Positions 11,947-23,312 of a stretch of 64,000 nt of DNA are shown here, piece by piece. The notes below the pieces were generated by a model. That model was not told the DNA's origin, made no database searches, and saw only the letters and a program-made list of their open reading frames with translations. The position numbers were made by a program, and so were the translations under genes. Origin of the DNA: Zingiber officinale (Eukaryota > Streptophyta > Magnoliopsida > Zingiberales > Zingiberaceae); contig NC_056002.1 in NCBI RefSeq assembly GCF_018446385.1, forward strand, positions 11,604,894-11,668,893, given 5' to 3'. Positions within the stretch are counted from its first letter, which is position 1, and the number at the start of each line of letters is the position of its first letter.

Positions 11947-14900
11947 CTACCACTGTGAATTATCAATGTAGATTTGAGTGGGTGGGGGTGGTTCAGTTAT
12001 CTCCTCAACAGAAACAAAAGGCAGAGAGGCATCAGCAAGTGCTGAAAGTGTGTTTAAGACATCATTTGTGTCGTCCAAGTAATACCGTGCCTTGCTTGGT
12101 TTTTGGCCAACAGTGCAACCGAATATTGCCTTATTTGAAGCTACCATGTTCTTTGCTACTACGCCAGCAATGCCTTCAAACATGTCCTCATCAGACCTGT
12201 CATCACCAATACACAGCACAAAATCAGCTGGTCTTCCCTTTGCAGCCATTGATGACAGAGTTTTATCTGCTACTATGCCTTTGCTAACTCCCTGTAACAG
12301 AAACAGCAACACAATAAAATGTAGTAAAGATAACAAGGCAAGAATTTGCAAAATTGTAAAGTCAAATAGTAGGTTCCAATGGTAGATAACACTAGGAATA
12401 TAACCATGAAGCCCTAGGGATGCAGCATTTCAGAGTAAATGACCTAGCATAGAGCATATTTGAGATTTGTCATTTTGACATGCAACTAGTACACTAGGAA
12501 AAAGCATACCTGAGGTTTCACTTCAACGATAAACTTGCCACTCTTCACGGTGACTGGTTCATTTGCAAGTACACTCTCTAAATGATCAAGCATCTCCTTC
12601 GCCTGGGAAGACCCAAAGCCAGGATCAGCATCCCTATGGTGCCAAACTAAAGCACTTTCTTTGGGTTCAATAGAAGATCCATCAGTAGACTCCGTATACA
12701 ATTTCATCACTGGTTCAGCAATCTGCATCCATGCAAAATCAGTGGTTTGGTTATGGGTTTCCCATTCTTCATCCTGAGTCCACCTGCATATATTGAGATG
12801 GCACAAGCATATTAATAATACTACATGAGTGTATTTTTTTTTCTTCCACTTTTTAAATGGCATACATACAAGCAATGTAGAGCATCAGAAACCATGTTTT
12901 TTGAAATTACGAAATATTTGCTGTAGCATATAGTGGAAAGGAATAGATTCCTCTGTGTGGTTACTGGTGATTATAAATGTTTTGACTATGTAACACAGCA
13001 TTCGAAGACATCAAATAATTGTTCATTACTTTGTTGGAGAACTTAAATGTAGCTCAGCTTCAAATTGATGGGTGTACTGTTTGAATTATAAAGCATGGCT
13101 TGTTGTACCATGTATCTCAACTATCATGAACTAACAAGTCTTTCTACGAATGTCTTATATACCTAGCATAGAACTTTCTATGCATTGTTTGAACCTGTAA
13201 AGTACCATGTTGCATGTAATTCTTTCTTTTCATGCCAACACTACCTTTTCCTCTCTTCTCAAGTGTCATATTTGCCAATGATCTCTTTTCAAATGCACTG
13301 TATAAATAGCAGATAACTCTGTGTACTTCATGGTGAATGATCCATTATCATAAACACCACGAATAACAAAAGAATGAATAACAAAAGAAATAACCAAATT
13401 TATTAGGCTATTTATGCAGTCATACGCCCAATGATGTAATCCCTAGATTTGTTAGGTCAGTCTTTCAAATGGAATGTTCTTAAACACTTTTAAAAAGTTA
13501 AGAATAGCAATAATTGGAATGTTGAATAGCATAAGAGAAGAAGAGAGTACCTAATGAAGTATCCATGTTCAGCTGCAATTCCAAGTTTCTCGCATGGTGA
13601 AAACCAAGCATCTAGACTCTGTCGGCCTCTTCCACTAACAATAAAAACAATATTGTTCTTATCTGCACAAAGGGTATTGACTATCCTAATAACTTCTTGA
13701 TTAGGCTTTTTGTTAATGGATGTTTGTGACATTAATGTTCCATCATAATCCAACAAGATAGCCCTACTCTTAGCATTTGTATAAGCTGAGACCAATAGTT
13801 CAGCATCAAGCTTTCTAAAGTTGGGATCCACCGCAATGACCCTGAATCCAAAACCGAGACCTATTCCCCAACAGTTCCTCCTGAAATTGTCCTTGCAGGT
13901 TCTCTCCAAGTCCTGCATGAAGCTCTTTGACCAATAAGCAACATCGTGAGTGTTAACATAGCGGTAGTGTTTCTCATGCCGCAATTGCTTCTCGCCATCA
14001 GAAAGAGAGATAGCCTCATTCATCGCTTCCCCTGTGGTCTCTATATTCCATGGATTGACTCGAATCGCACCACTAAGAGACGGAGAGCAACCAATGAATT
14101 CCGAGACAACCAGCATGCTCTTCTTTGGCTCATTTGGCACTGAATCTCTGGCGTCAAATATCCCTTGTCTGCAAACAATGTATTCATAGGGAGTTAAGTT
14201 CATTCCGTCCCTAACTGCAGTGACTACCACGCACTCAGCAATAGTATAGTAAGCAATCTTCTCAATGGCCGACATGGGCCGCTCAATGAGAACCACTGGC
14301 CTGTACCCTTCGTGACCAAAGGTTGTATTGATCCTTTGACAGCTCTCCTCAATCTCGACCAGGATCTCCTTCAGATCCTTTCCTTGTGCCCTTGCCGGAT
14401 TGACAATTTGGACAAGAACTGCTCTACCCTGCCACTTGGGGTGAAGCTTTAGCATGTGCTCAAAAGCAAGCAGCTTGAGGTTGATCCCTTTGAATATGTC
14501 CATGTCGTCAACGCCGAGGAGGACAGTTTTTCCGTCGTACTGTTGGCGAAGTTCGTTGACCCGCCACTCCCTGTCGGGGAGGCGGAGCATGGACTGGAGT
14601 TGGCCCATGTGGATGCCGACGGGTAAGATCTTGATCCCGATGGTACGGCCGAAGTAATCGAGGCCAATGTAACCGCGCTTGGACTGGTACTCGATGCCCA
14701 GCATGCGGCTGCAGCAGGAGAGGAAGTGGCGGGCGTAGTCAAAGGTGTGAAAGCCGATGAGGTCGCAGTTGAGGAGAGCCTTGAGGATTTCCTCGCGGAA
14801 GGGGAGGGTGCGGTAGATCTCCGAGGAAGGGAAGGGGACGTGGAGGAAGAAGCCCATCCGGAGGCGGTTGAAGAGGCGGCGGAGAAAAGTGGGGAGGGCC

Positions 14901-15562
14901 ATGAGGTGGTAGTCGTGGATCCACACGTAGTCCTCCTCCGGATTGATCACCTCGATCACTTTCTCGGAGAAGAGCTTGTTGGCGAGGACGTAGGCCTCCC
15001 AGAGGGAGCGATCGTAGCGGCCGCCGCGGGAGGAGCCGGCGGAAAAAGGGAGCAGGTAGTGGAAGAGCTGCCATAAGCGGCGCTTGCAGAACCCATGGTA
15101 GAAGCGGTCGTGGAGATCCGGAGGAAAGAAGACCGGCACGCATTTGAACCGCTCAAGCAGCGTCTGGGCGACGTCGTCCTGCTCGTGAACTTCGACGTCG
15201 ACGCGAAGGGTGCCGACGTAGAGAACCTCCATATCTTCCGGGAGCCCGTCCTTGAGCTGGAGGAGGAGAGAGTCCTCGTCCCAGGCGAAGATCCACCCGC
15301 GTCCGTCCAGCCGGCGGCGGGCGAGCACAGGGAGCTGGTTGGCGACGATAATGATCCGCTCCTGCGCCTGCGAGGACTGCACGTCGGAGGCCACGCTGCT
15401 GGCCCGCTCCTCCTCCTCCTGCAGCTCCATAAGCGTCCCCGGCACCGTCATCACCCGCGGCATCCGCCGCAACCCTCGCCCCCCTCCGCTCCCGCCCAGA
15501 CTCAGCGCCCCAAAGTTCCCCGCGGCCAGATCGAGAAGGTTAGTATACGATCTGGACATCAT
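11947..15562 (-). CDS. TPS7: Class II trehalose-6-phosphate synthase/phosphatase-like protein (three exons)
   Basis: Exons on the minus strand: 15562-13551, 12783-12510 and 12291-11947, all with GT-AG introns; together they encode about 876 residues in one frame. The start MMSRSYTNLLDLAAGN matches the usual class II beginning; an upstream in-frame ATG at 15592 is possible but less likely. The synthase-like domain starts near residue 69 (ERIIIVANQLP) and includes VWIHDYHLMALP and HVPFPSSEI. In the sugar-nucleotide loop, class I enzymes read VDRLDxxKG but here it is VDDMDIFKG: the catalytic arginine is replaced, as in other class II members, which are thought to be regulators and not active synthases. 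The C-terminal phosphatase domain (HAD fold) keeps LDYDGTL near residue 600 and GDDRSDEDMF in exon 3. The closest family member I recall is Arabidopsis TPS7. Class II genes are typically sugar- and SnRK1-linked. Exon 1 is much more GC-rich than exons 2 and 3. Confidence 0.95.
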
Positions 15563-16048
15563 CTTGCCCTTCAACCGCTTCTTTCCCTCCACCGAGCTCG
15601 GATCGGGAGCGAGAAGCCCTAGAAGCGAGTGAAGGAGGAAGCAAAGGCCGCGATGGATGCCCGTGACGGTCGATGGGATTGGATAAAGAGAGGGAAGAGA
15701 TTTGGGTCAAAAAGGCAATGCGAGAGAAAATATTTTATATCCTGAAACTTTTTTATTTTACTCCTCGGTTCTACTACATTTACAAAATAATATTTTCTAA
15801 AATTTCAAAATCAGTACAATCTCGATTAACAAAAGGTGGGCTTCAATATGTCATTTTGCAAATTTAAAATTTTATAATATTTAAGGGTTTATTTTTGCAC
15901 TTTCACCCACAAATTTGTTAAATTTTAGTTATAATCACACTATAAATAACATAACAGTACCCCTAATAATTAAATTTCTTTTATGTAATTAGCCACCAGA
16001 AATATAGCTTGAGAAAACAACCCCATCTAAAATTTTAATTTAAAATTT

Positions 16049-16088
<40 letters not shown>

Positions 16089-16489
16089 TCTATAGGTAGT
16101 TCATAGTTTGGTGATAAGTTGATGTCGTAGAAAATTTAAATCACGTGCTGAAAATGTCAACTGACTGGAGAGTAGGCCCAAGCTTTATTGGACCACTGGA
16201 TTATTTCAAGTTATCATTGTTTAAATGGGACGGATTTACAGTCTTGGGATTAAATTTCAATGAGCGTAAAATGTTTTGTTGGTCGTTTGATCTTTCTCAC
16301 GTAAAGGGCCAACTAAAATATAGTGGATGTATTTAAATCTATTTCATATGAATGGAAATCAATTCATTAATAAAAAGACTTTATTAAAAAAACTAAAATA
16401 AATTTAAGATCAATTGTGATCCTGTTTGAAAACATGAAGTTGAAAAATTAAAAGGTAGTGACTTGGTTGATCAGATATAGATTTTATTT
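15563..16489. other. TPS upstream region, no gene
   Basis: The first about 100 bp upstream of the TPS start are probably 5' untranslated sequence. Beyond this the DNA is AT-rich, with a run of about 34 A at 16051-16084. I see no gene. The promoter must lie here, but no convincing TATA box could be assigned. Confidence 0.5.
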
Positions 16490-17255
16490 CGCTCTGTAAA
16501 ATAGAGGACGTCAGTGCCAAGTCAATGAAGAGGTCTCTGACATTGATCCTCCGATGCTCAAATCAGTCACTGGAATGTGGAGAAAAACGGAGTAATAGTA
16601 GAACTCAAGAATAATGCGTACCTCTGTCGGTGATGGACCCTTCTTTATATAGAGCTCCGGTAGGCGACATGCATGCTTTCGAAGGCATGAGCACGCTCTC
16701 CAATATATCTTATGAAAAGACATGTCAGAAAAGTACCTCTGATATCATACCTTAACATGACATACATATCCCAGATAAGATAGTAGAAGTTTCCGTCGTA
16801 CGATTCGCCTGTCGATCATGCCTCATATCAGCGACACTATTTCCCAAAAGGATGTAGAAAGATATTACATTAGTCCCGTTGCTAGGTCAAGCGGGGGTAG
16901 CCGCTCGGCTGGGACCCCCTCCCCCGCTCTAACGACCTCATGTGGCCCTTCCATGCAGTAACTCCGTAGTAACATGTCATCCCCCGTTCGGACTAGCTAT
17001 ACGGTCTCCCTTGATGTCCTGCTACATCTTATTGAGCGTTGGCTGTCCTACGTGTCATCTCGAGCTGGACGGGTGGCTTGCTCGGACATGTCTCCCGTTG
17101 GTCGGACCCTGACTACCTAACCGGTCATTGTCATTATCTTCCTTTTGACCCTTTGGCATCCGAACATTAATAACCTTCTTGACTTTGACTTCTACTCTAA
17201 TAATTGATTTCGTATCAGGTAGGTCTCCCTCTATCATCCTATCAAATTGAATAAA
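16490..17255 (-). repeat. Relic LTR of the Tat/Retand-like gypsy family
   Basis: The segment follows the LTR at 8784-9724 block by block: GTCAGTGCC, CCTCCGATGCTCAAATCAGT, TTTATATAGAGCTCC, CGTCGTACGAT, GTTGCTAGGTCAAGCGGG, TTGACTTTGACTTC and GGTAGGTC. It has no internal coding region next to it, so it is a solo LTR or a fragment. No target-site duplication could be seen and the right end appears truncated. Confidence 0.7.
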
Positions 17256-19059
17256 AAAAAAAAGACAAGGAGGTTTTAATCTAGTCTTTTTTTTCTAGAA
17301 GTTTAGTTTATAATCTTCAAATACTATGTCACAAAGTGCTCTTCTATATTGTCACTCTTTAATCTTTATTGTCCATCAATGCCTTATTGCTACGTTGTTG
17401 CAATACCACACAGAACATGAATCTCATTGCATAATCATCCCAGTTATTAATAAAAAAAATATTTTTTAATTGATATTAGATATTTAATTTAAATTGACTA
17501 ATTTTATTGACTATCCTAGTAGTTTAGGATGAGATAGGAATCAATAGCCTTGTCAAACTTACTACCATCGTAACTTGATCGTTATCTAAATTTAGGCAGC
17601 CGTACAATATAGAATAGAAAAGTCATTATCGCCTTTATAAAAAAAAAAAAGAAAGACAATTTGGCCCTTCTTAGAGGATTTGCTCGCCTATAATACCTTC
17701 ATCAACTCCTCCTCTCCTTAAATTAATAAGAAGATGATAAATCATAGATTACTATTTAGCTATTAATACAGATAACTAAAATATATAAAAAAAATATATT
17801 CAAACATATTAAATATTAAATTTTGATCTCAAAATTTTATATGATAAATGTTTTAATCATTGCACCACTAGACCTTTCTTTCTTCTTTATCAGTTTTTAC
17901 CAACGAGTGTTCAATATTTTATATTTTTACAATGCACAACAATTTGAATTCAAATTTTTATAGAAGTGATAATTTTTTATATTGCTAAATATTTTTTGTT
18001 ATATTTTTATTTTTGAAAAAGATTAAACAAGCTCTAATTTAGACATATACAATTATATCTACAGTTAAAAAATAATATAAAATTTTAGTTCTTTTATTTA
18101 CCCGATGTGAAAATATGAAATACTATCAAACAATGCTTCATCAGTCAAAACGCTTCAAGATTCCATCTAAATTTGACAAAGTCAAAATCTAATCCCAAAA
18201 CAAGTTTTTGGTTTTAAAAATAATAAAATTATCATACCTAATTTGTTTTTCTGTTGGATTGTCATCCTATGCTATGCTTAAGAGTTTCAAATAGTACCAT
18301 TTGAACAAGAATAGATTGAGACATACAAGAGTTTCGCGGTCCATGGATCAAGCTAGGGACAATATAACATGTGATCGGGTCAAGATCAACTAACGTAATC
18401 TTACAAGATTAACTATTTTACCTTTGAGATATTAAAATTGATAAAATATATCTTTCCTCCTTATATTTTATTTATAACTTTCTAATACATTTTTTAGAAA
18501 ATAATCAAAGTCAAACGCGACTCGGTCTCCTATAACTAATGAATAATGATGTTAGATTAAGGACAAAATGATAGTAGTTTAAAGTCATGCATGTGCTTTT
18601 GAACTTATACTTAAATTATTAGTCTTGAAAATAGATGATTTTCTGACCTGTATATTTAAAAATTAATTTTTAAATATTTCATTCTTTTTAAAATTGAATT
18701 GTTTTTTATTAAATAAGAATGCGACATTATAAGGGGAAAAAACCTTCAATCTTAAGATTGAAATTTTTTGGATATTTTTCAATGGTTATTGATTAACATG
18801 CCCCCAAAATATGCCCAACTAATCCATATAGTCTTCCACAGCCCATCACAATCCTTCAAAAGTTGGATGAGACAGGAGGGCAATAGATTAGGGTTGTGGA
18901 TGGGTTTGGTCTCGTTTTGGATAAGAATGTGACTCATGCCTTTGGAGAAAATATGCTTTCTTTTTATATCATATAAATATTTCATGGATGGGGAATAAAT
19001 GAGAATTTTTGTTGTGTCTGTAGGGGGCGAAGAGGACAAAAATAAAGTCAGGGTTAGGG
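17256..19059. other. AT-rich intergenic DNA
   Basis: No gene, RNA or recognisable mobile element. The stretch is very AT-rich, with several A-runs (17254-17266, 17640-17650). The short open frames in it have no domain. Confidence 0.6.
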
Positions 19060-20260
19060 TTGTTGGTGGTCCACTATATTAGTGCAATTAACTTCTAGTA
19101 TATTTATTTATCAATATATTTAAGAGAGGTTGATCGGATAACTTATAAGAAAGAAGTCTAGTTAGATTAAAAATTCATTGGACAACTAATAAGAGAAAAT
19201 TCTAGTGAATAAAGTTTGATGATGGAAGTTCTGATAAGTGAAGTTAGATAGTGAAAATCATAATGAGTGAAGATAGGTGGTGGAAGTCCTGGTAAGTGAA
19301 GTCAAGCTATAAAAGTTCTAATAAATGAAGTTAAACCCTAGTGAGTGAAGATAAGTTGTGAAAATTCTAGTGGGTGAAGTTAGATAATGAAAAGTCCTAG
19401 CAAGTAAAGATAAACAATAGAAAACTCTATGGGGAGGTAACCCTAGGTAATGAGAAGTCTTGAATGAGTGAACTCCAAGCATATGTGACCACGATCAATC
19501 AGACCAGTGAATCTTGAAAGCTGCTAACCTTTACCTTACTGTTTATATCTATTGTGCTAATTCAGTATTACAGGTAAGTCTTAGTTGATTAGATTGATCA
19601 GATACTAAGCAGTATCATAGAAAGTCCAAACAGATCAGGTAAACAACTAGAGAAGAGAGATCTAGTGAGGATAAGTCCTAGTGAGACTATAGGTGTTGAT
19701 TCTAACTTAGATTCATTTTGAAAATCTTAGTTGAGACCAAGATTAGATCTTGGTTGTGTTAAACAAAATATAATTTATAATTATATTTATGCATCTGTAT
19801 TAACTCTATTTTGCAAATAATTTTATTATTTGGACTAATATATTTGTTTACAAGAGTTAAATGTAAAAAAAAATAACTTCTTATGAATAGTACTTAAGGC
19901 ACCTCAGATAATTAGAGGCACCTCGAGTAAGTGACTAAAGGCGCCTTGAATGGATAGAGGCGCCCAAGAGTGAATAAGCTGTGAATATGAAGTTTCAGTC
20001 ATTAGAAGCGCCCTGAATTGATTAGAGGCACCTCGAAATTAATTGGAGGCACCCTCGGCTGAATGTAGGTGTCATCGAGTGGATAACAGTCGTAGAGTTC
20101 AAATTGGATTGGCATGATTGGAGGCACCCTGTTATAATTAAAGTTATCGAGCACCTCTATACTAAAGTGGTATATGAATGGCTCGAGTCGTCTCTCAATG
20201 AATATAACGATGGATGATAACCTTCGGATTGTAAGTTATTGCTTAGAGTTTTTTTTTTTT
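19060..20260 (+). repeat. Very old LTR-like relic with a decayed hairpin array
   Basis: From about 19140 to 19460 the sequence is a degenerate series of units such as AAGTCCTGGTAAGTGAAG and CCTAGTGAGTGAAGATAAG. This is the same module found in good condition in the LTRs at 23313 and 28389. It is followed (19890-20130) by repeated GAGGCACC/AGGCGCC motifs, the same order as in the intact copia LTR at 39856. I therefore read it as a plus-oriented solo LTR much older than the others. Ends are approximate. Confidence 0.5.
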
Positions 20261-21423
20261 TTTGACATGAAAATGGAGGTTGTATTTGAATGTTAAAACT
20301 AAAAAATGAAATAGCAAAGCAAGTATAAAACTAAACCTAATTAATAAAAGGCAATGCAAATAAAAGAATTCTAGCCTAACCTGAACTATGATTGCACGGG
20401 AAGTAAAAACACATCTAATGATACGAAACTTAGAGCATATAACAAAACCTAAACTAATTACATTCAAATGAAAAACTTAAACATAATAGATTCAACACAA
20501 ACAAAAACAATCGAAACAACTAACTAAGGAATTACCAAACTAAAATCTACTACTTAGAGAAACATTCCATCAAACAACTTACATTCATCATCCGGTTAGA
20601 ACCAAATACATGAAACCTAAAACATGGAAGATAGAATCTATTATAATCAACAATCAAGAACTCATTCAAACAATTAGCACATCAAAGAGACAAATCAATT
20701 ACCTAACAATAGATAAACCCAAACTCGACCAAGAGCAGATTGAAGCTCGGATGTGGTTGATCAGTTGACGGAGTCTTCTGCTAGAGCTTGAAGAAGATCA
20801 GAACTGATGGAGTAGCTGTAGTGATGAACGCGGATCTGATCGGGAATCGGAGCATGTTCTGTCCAGATCTGGTCCGAATGAAAGAGGGAGAAGTTGTGGA
20901 TGCCGAAATTGATGGTGTGCTGATGGAGATGGAGGGGCTTCTCCTCTTCTAACCTAAAGAGGAGATGATAGGGATGGAGACTGGCTGGATCTGGAAGCTC
21001 CGGTTCCTCCTCTTCTAACCACGAAGAGGAGGTTGGTGTCCTGCTTTGCGAAGGAAGGCTACTAGTTACTCCTCTTCTAACCACGAAGAGGAGATATACA
21101 AAGGTGGGAATGAATTGGAGAGGAGATGAAGTGGCCAGCCGACGGCGATGAAGGAGATGGGTGGCGAGCGTCGACCGTTGATAGAGGAGGCAGAAGGTGG
21201 TGTCGACGTCCGTGTGAGAAGTGATCGCGTCCCCAAAGAGATAATTTCCCAAGATCTGATCGAATGGCCAAGATTGTCCCAGATCTAGATGAATGGATGA
21301 GATCAAATCTGAGTGAATGGTCAAGATTGGCGGGAACCAGTTGAATGGTTAGGATGATTAGATATTAATGAACGACTCCGATCATCCCAAATTTACACAG
21401 ATGGACCTAAATCAAGTAGATCT
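20261..21423. other. Non-coding segment of unknown nature with triple hairpins
   Basis: It starts with a T-run at 20251-20263. The stretch 20261-20700 is A-rich and 20740-21330 is purine-rich on the plus strand. A minus-strand open frame of 187 codons (20761-21324) is low-complexity and matches no family I know. Three similar inverted repeats lie in it (listed separately). It may be the body of an unrecognised non-autonomous element. Confidence 0.4.
20941..21093. repeat. Three spaced copies of a CTCCTCTTC/GAAGAGGAG hairpin
   Basis: Inverted repeats at 20941-20964, 21006-21032 and 21069-21093 share arms CTCCTCTTC and GAAGAGGAG around a TAACCAC loop. The first copy has the loop TAACCTA and slightly shorter arms. 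Spacing is about 63 to 65 bp, consistent with a tandem unit. Confidence 0.65.
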
Positions 21424-21747
21424 AGGGGTGATTGCGGATCGAGTTGGTTCGGTTATTGGGGTAAAAAACTATCCAACCCTACTAGATCAGATAATGTAAT
21501 ATCAGGACATATACCTGACCCTATATTTGACGGTTTTTATGTATCAGATATCCGACGAGTTATAGTTATTTGGATATCCGACCCTATATCCAATGAAATA
21601 AAAAATATAAATAAAAAACAAACTATTTTAAAATGATAATAGACATTACTCATTACATGTTATAGCAGCTAATTGGCAATAACTGCTACAACGTGTAGCA
21701 GCTTATCGGCAGTAGCTAAAACAACATGTAGCAGCTTATCGACAGTA
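21424..21747 (+). repeat. Repeat block also present at 39637, beside the hAT remains
   Basis: The first about 85 bp (GGGGTGATTGCGGATCGAG onwards) are clearly similar to 39637-39720, in the same orientation. The end contains three copies of a unit around GTAGCAGCTTATCGGCAGTA (21655-21747). These may be terminal or subterminal sequences of the hAT element or of a neighbouring copy. Confidence 0.5.
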
Positions 21748-23312
21748 AGAAAAATGATAATCCCAGTTAGTCTTATTGACTATCCCTGGGGTGAATAAAA
21801 ATGATAATCCCAATTAACCTCATTGACTATCCTTAGGGGTGACCGACCCGACCCCATGAAAGTTTTCCACCTGTCACTAGGGTAAATCGGGAAGTGCACG
21901 CGACGGCTAGCTCAGAAACCCAACATCCTTTAGTTACGCCCCCCATTTGGAGGAAAATTTTTTACAAATACACCATAGATGGGGTTCAAACCGTGGGTAC
22001 CTGGGTGACAACCTGCATGTCTTACTGCGACACCATAGCCCATGGCAGATCCAAACAAAAATTTAGAGGAGTGCTCAAAGAAGAGACTAAAAAAATATTT
22101 CTTACTATCAAATAAATATATCAAAAGATAAAAGTACTAAATTGATAATGAAAATGATACAAACATAAAAATATGAGCATACCAATAAAGTAATTATTTT
22201 TTGATACTTGAACCACTAGTATCAGATCTAGACATACAAACAAGAGGACACAACTGTATCCTACGAGTGTTCATTTGTTGAAAATGTTGTAAAATTTGTT
22301 CATTTTCAATTGTGGCAAAAATATCCTTCTCGATATATACTACCAAACTGGCATCCATCCCCTATCCTATTATGCAAATCAGTCATGATAATTTTCATCG
22401 CAGAAAAAACCCTTTCAACAAAAGCAGTTGCAACTGGTAAAACTAATGCTAAATCGATATACTAATGAAAAAATTATATTATTGCCCGTTTCAACCATCT
22501 TTTTAGCAAGACTTCCCAAATCTTCAATCATGAAAAATTCACCTTATACATTTTGAATGTAAGTCTCAAGTTGGTCCTCAAGTAATACACGATCAATCAA
22601 TGAAAAGTTCTCCGGATAAAGTTCAGCAAGGTGAAGTAGCTTACTAATATCAAATTGAGAAAAAGAATCCTTTAGATCTAAGCAAACAATGCAAGTAAGT
22701 ACCTCTATACTTGATTCTGAAAACTGATTATTCATCTCTGAAACCATTATATCAAGAAACTAATATTGTAACAATAAAAAAATAAATAAAAAACATTATT
22801 AGAAACTTAAAATTCAATAAAATATTTAAAAATAATACTTGACAAAAAATTTCAACACGTTAGTGATGAAAATTAGTAATCATTTGTCCATTACATCTAC
22901 TGCGACCACGAGTTCTCATATTTTCTTCCATATTCGGTACTGGGATCATATTGTTACTACAAAATTTGTTGACGACGTACAAAAAATTCTCCCATCCTTC
23001 CTCTCTCAATTTTTGCAATATAACTTTCATCGTCTTGATCAAACTGACAACCAGTACAATGTTTTGATCCTTTTGTTGCAAGACAAGTGGCAATTCATTT
23101 GTGGTTTTCAATAAAGATTTCATCAAATGCATCACAAACACAAAATCATAACTCTCCATCTTATAAATCAAACTGGTGGCGATACCACTATTATTATCAT
23201 TAGTACCATTATCGTACACATTTTCAAGCACTTGCAAATTGAAGTCTATGTAGACATCAAACGGACAATACTCATGTAATGTGAACCCCAATGAGTATCC
23301 CCTGGTCATTTT

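Noticed and set aside
14726-15622. Long open frames on the plus strand
   Set aside because: Antisense shadows of the GC-rich first exon of the TPS gene.
18779-19039. 86-codon minus-strand frame
   Set aside because: No domain, no splice or promoter context, AT-rich region.
20761-21324. 187-codon open frame on the minus strand
   Set aside because: Low-complexity, E-, S- and H-rich product that matches no family. The repeated hairpins explain its repeats; probably not a gene.
21960-22045. Possible tRNA-like or SINE-like box (GGTTCAAACC and neighbouring text)
   Set aside because: No cloverleaf could be formed, and no A-box lies at the proper distance.
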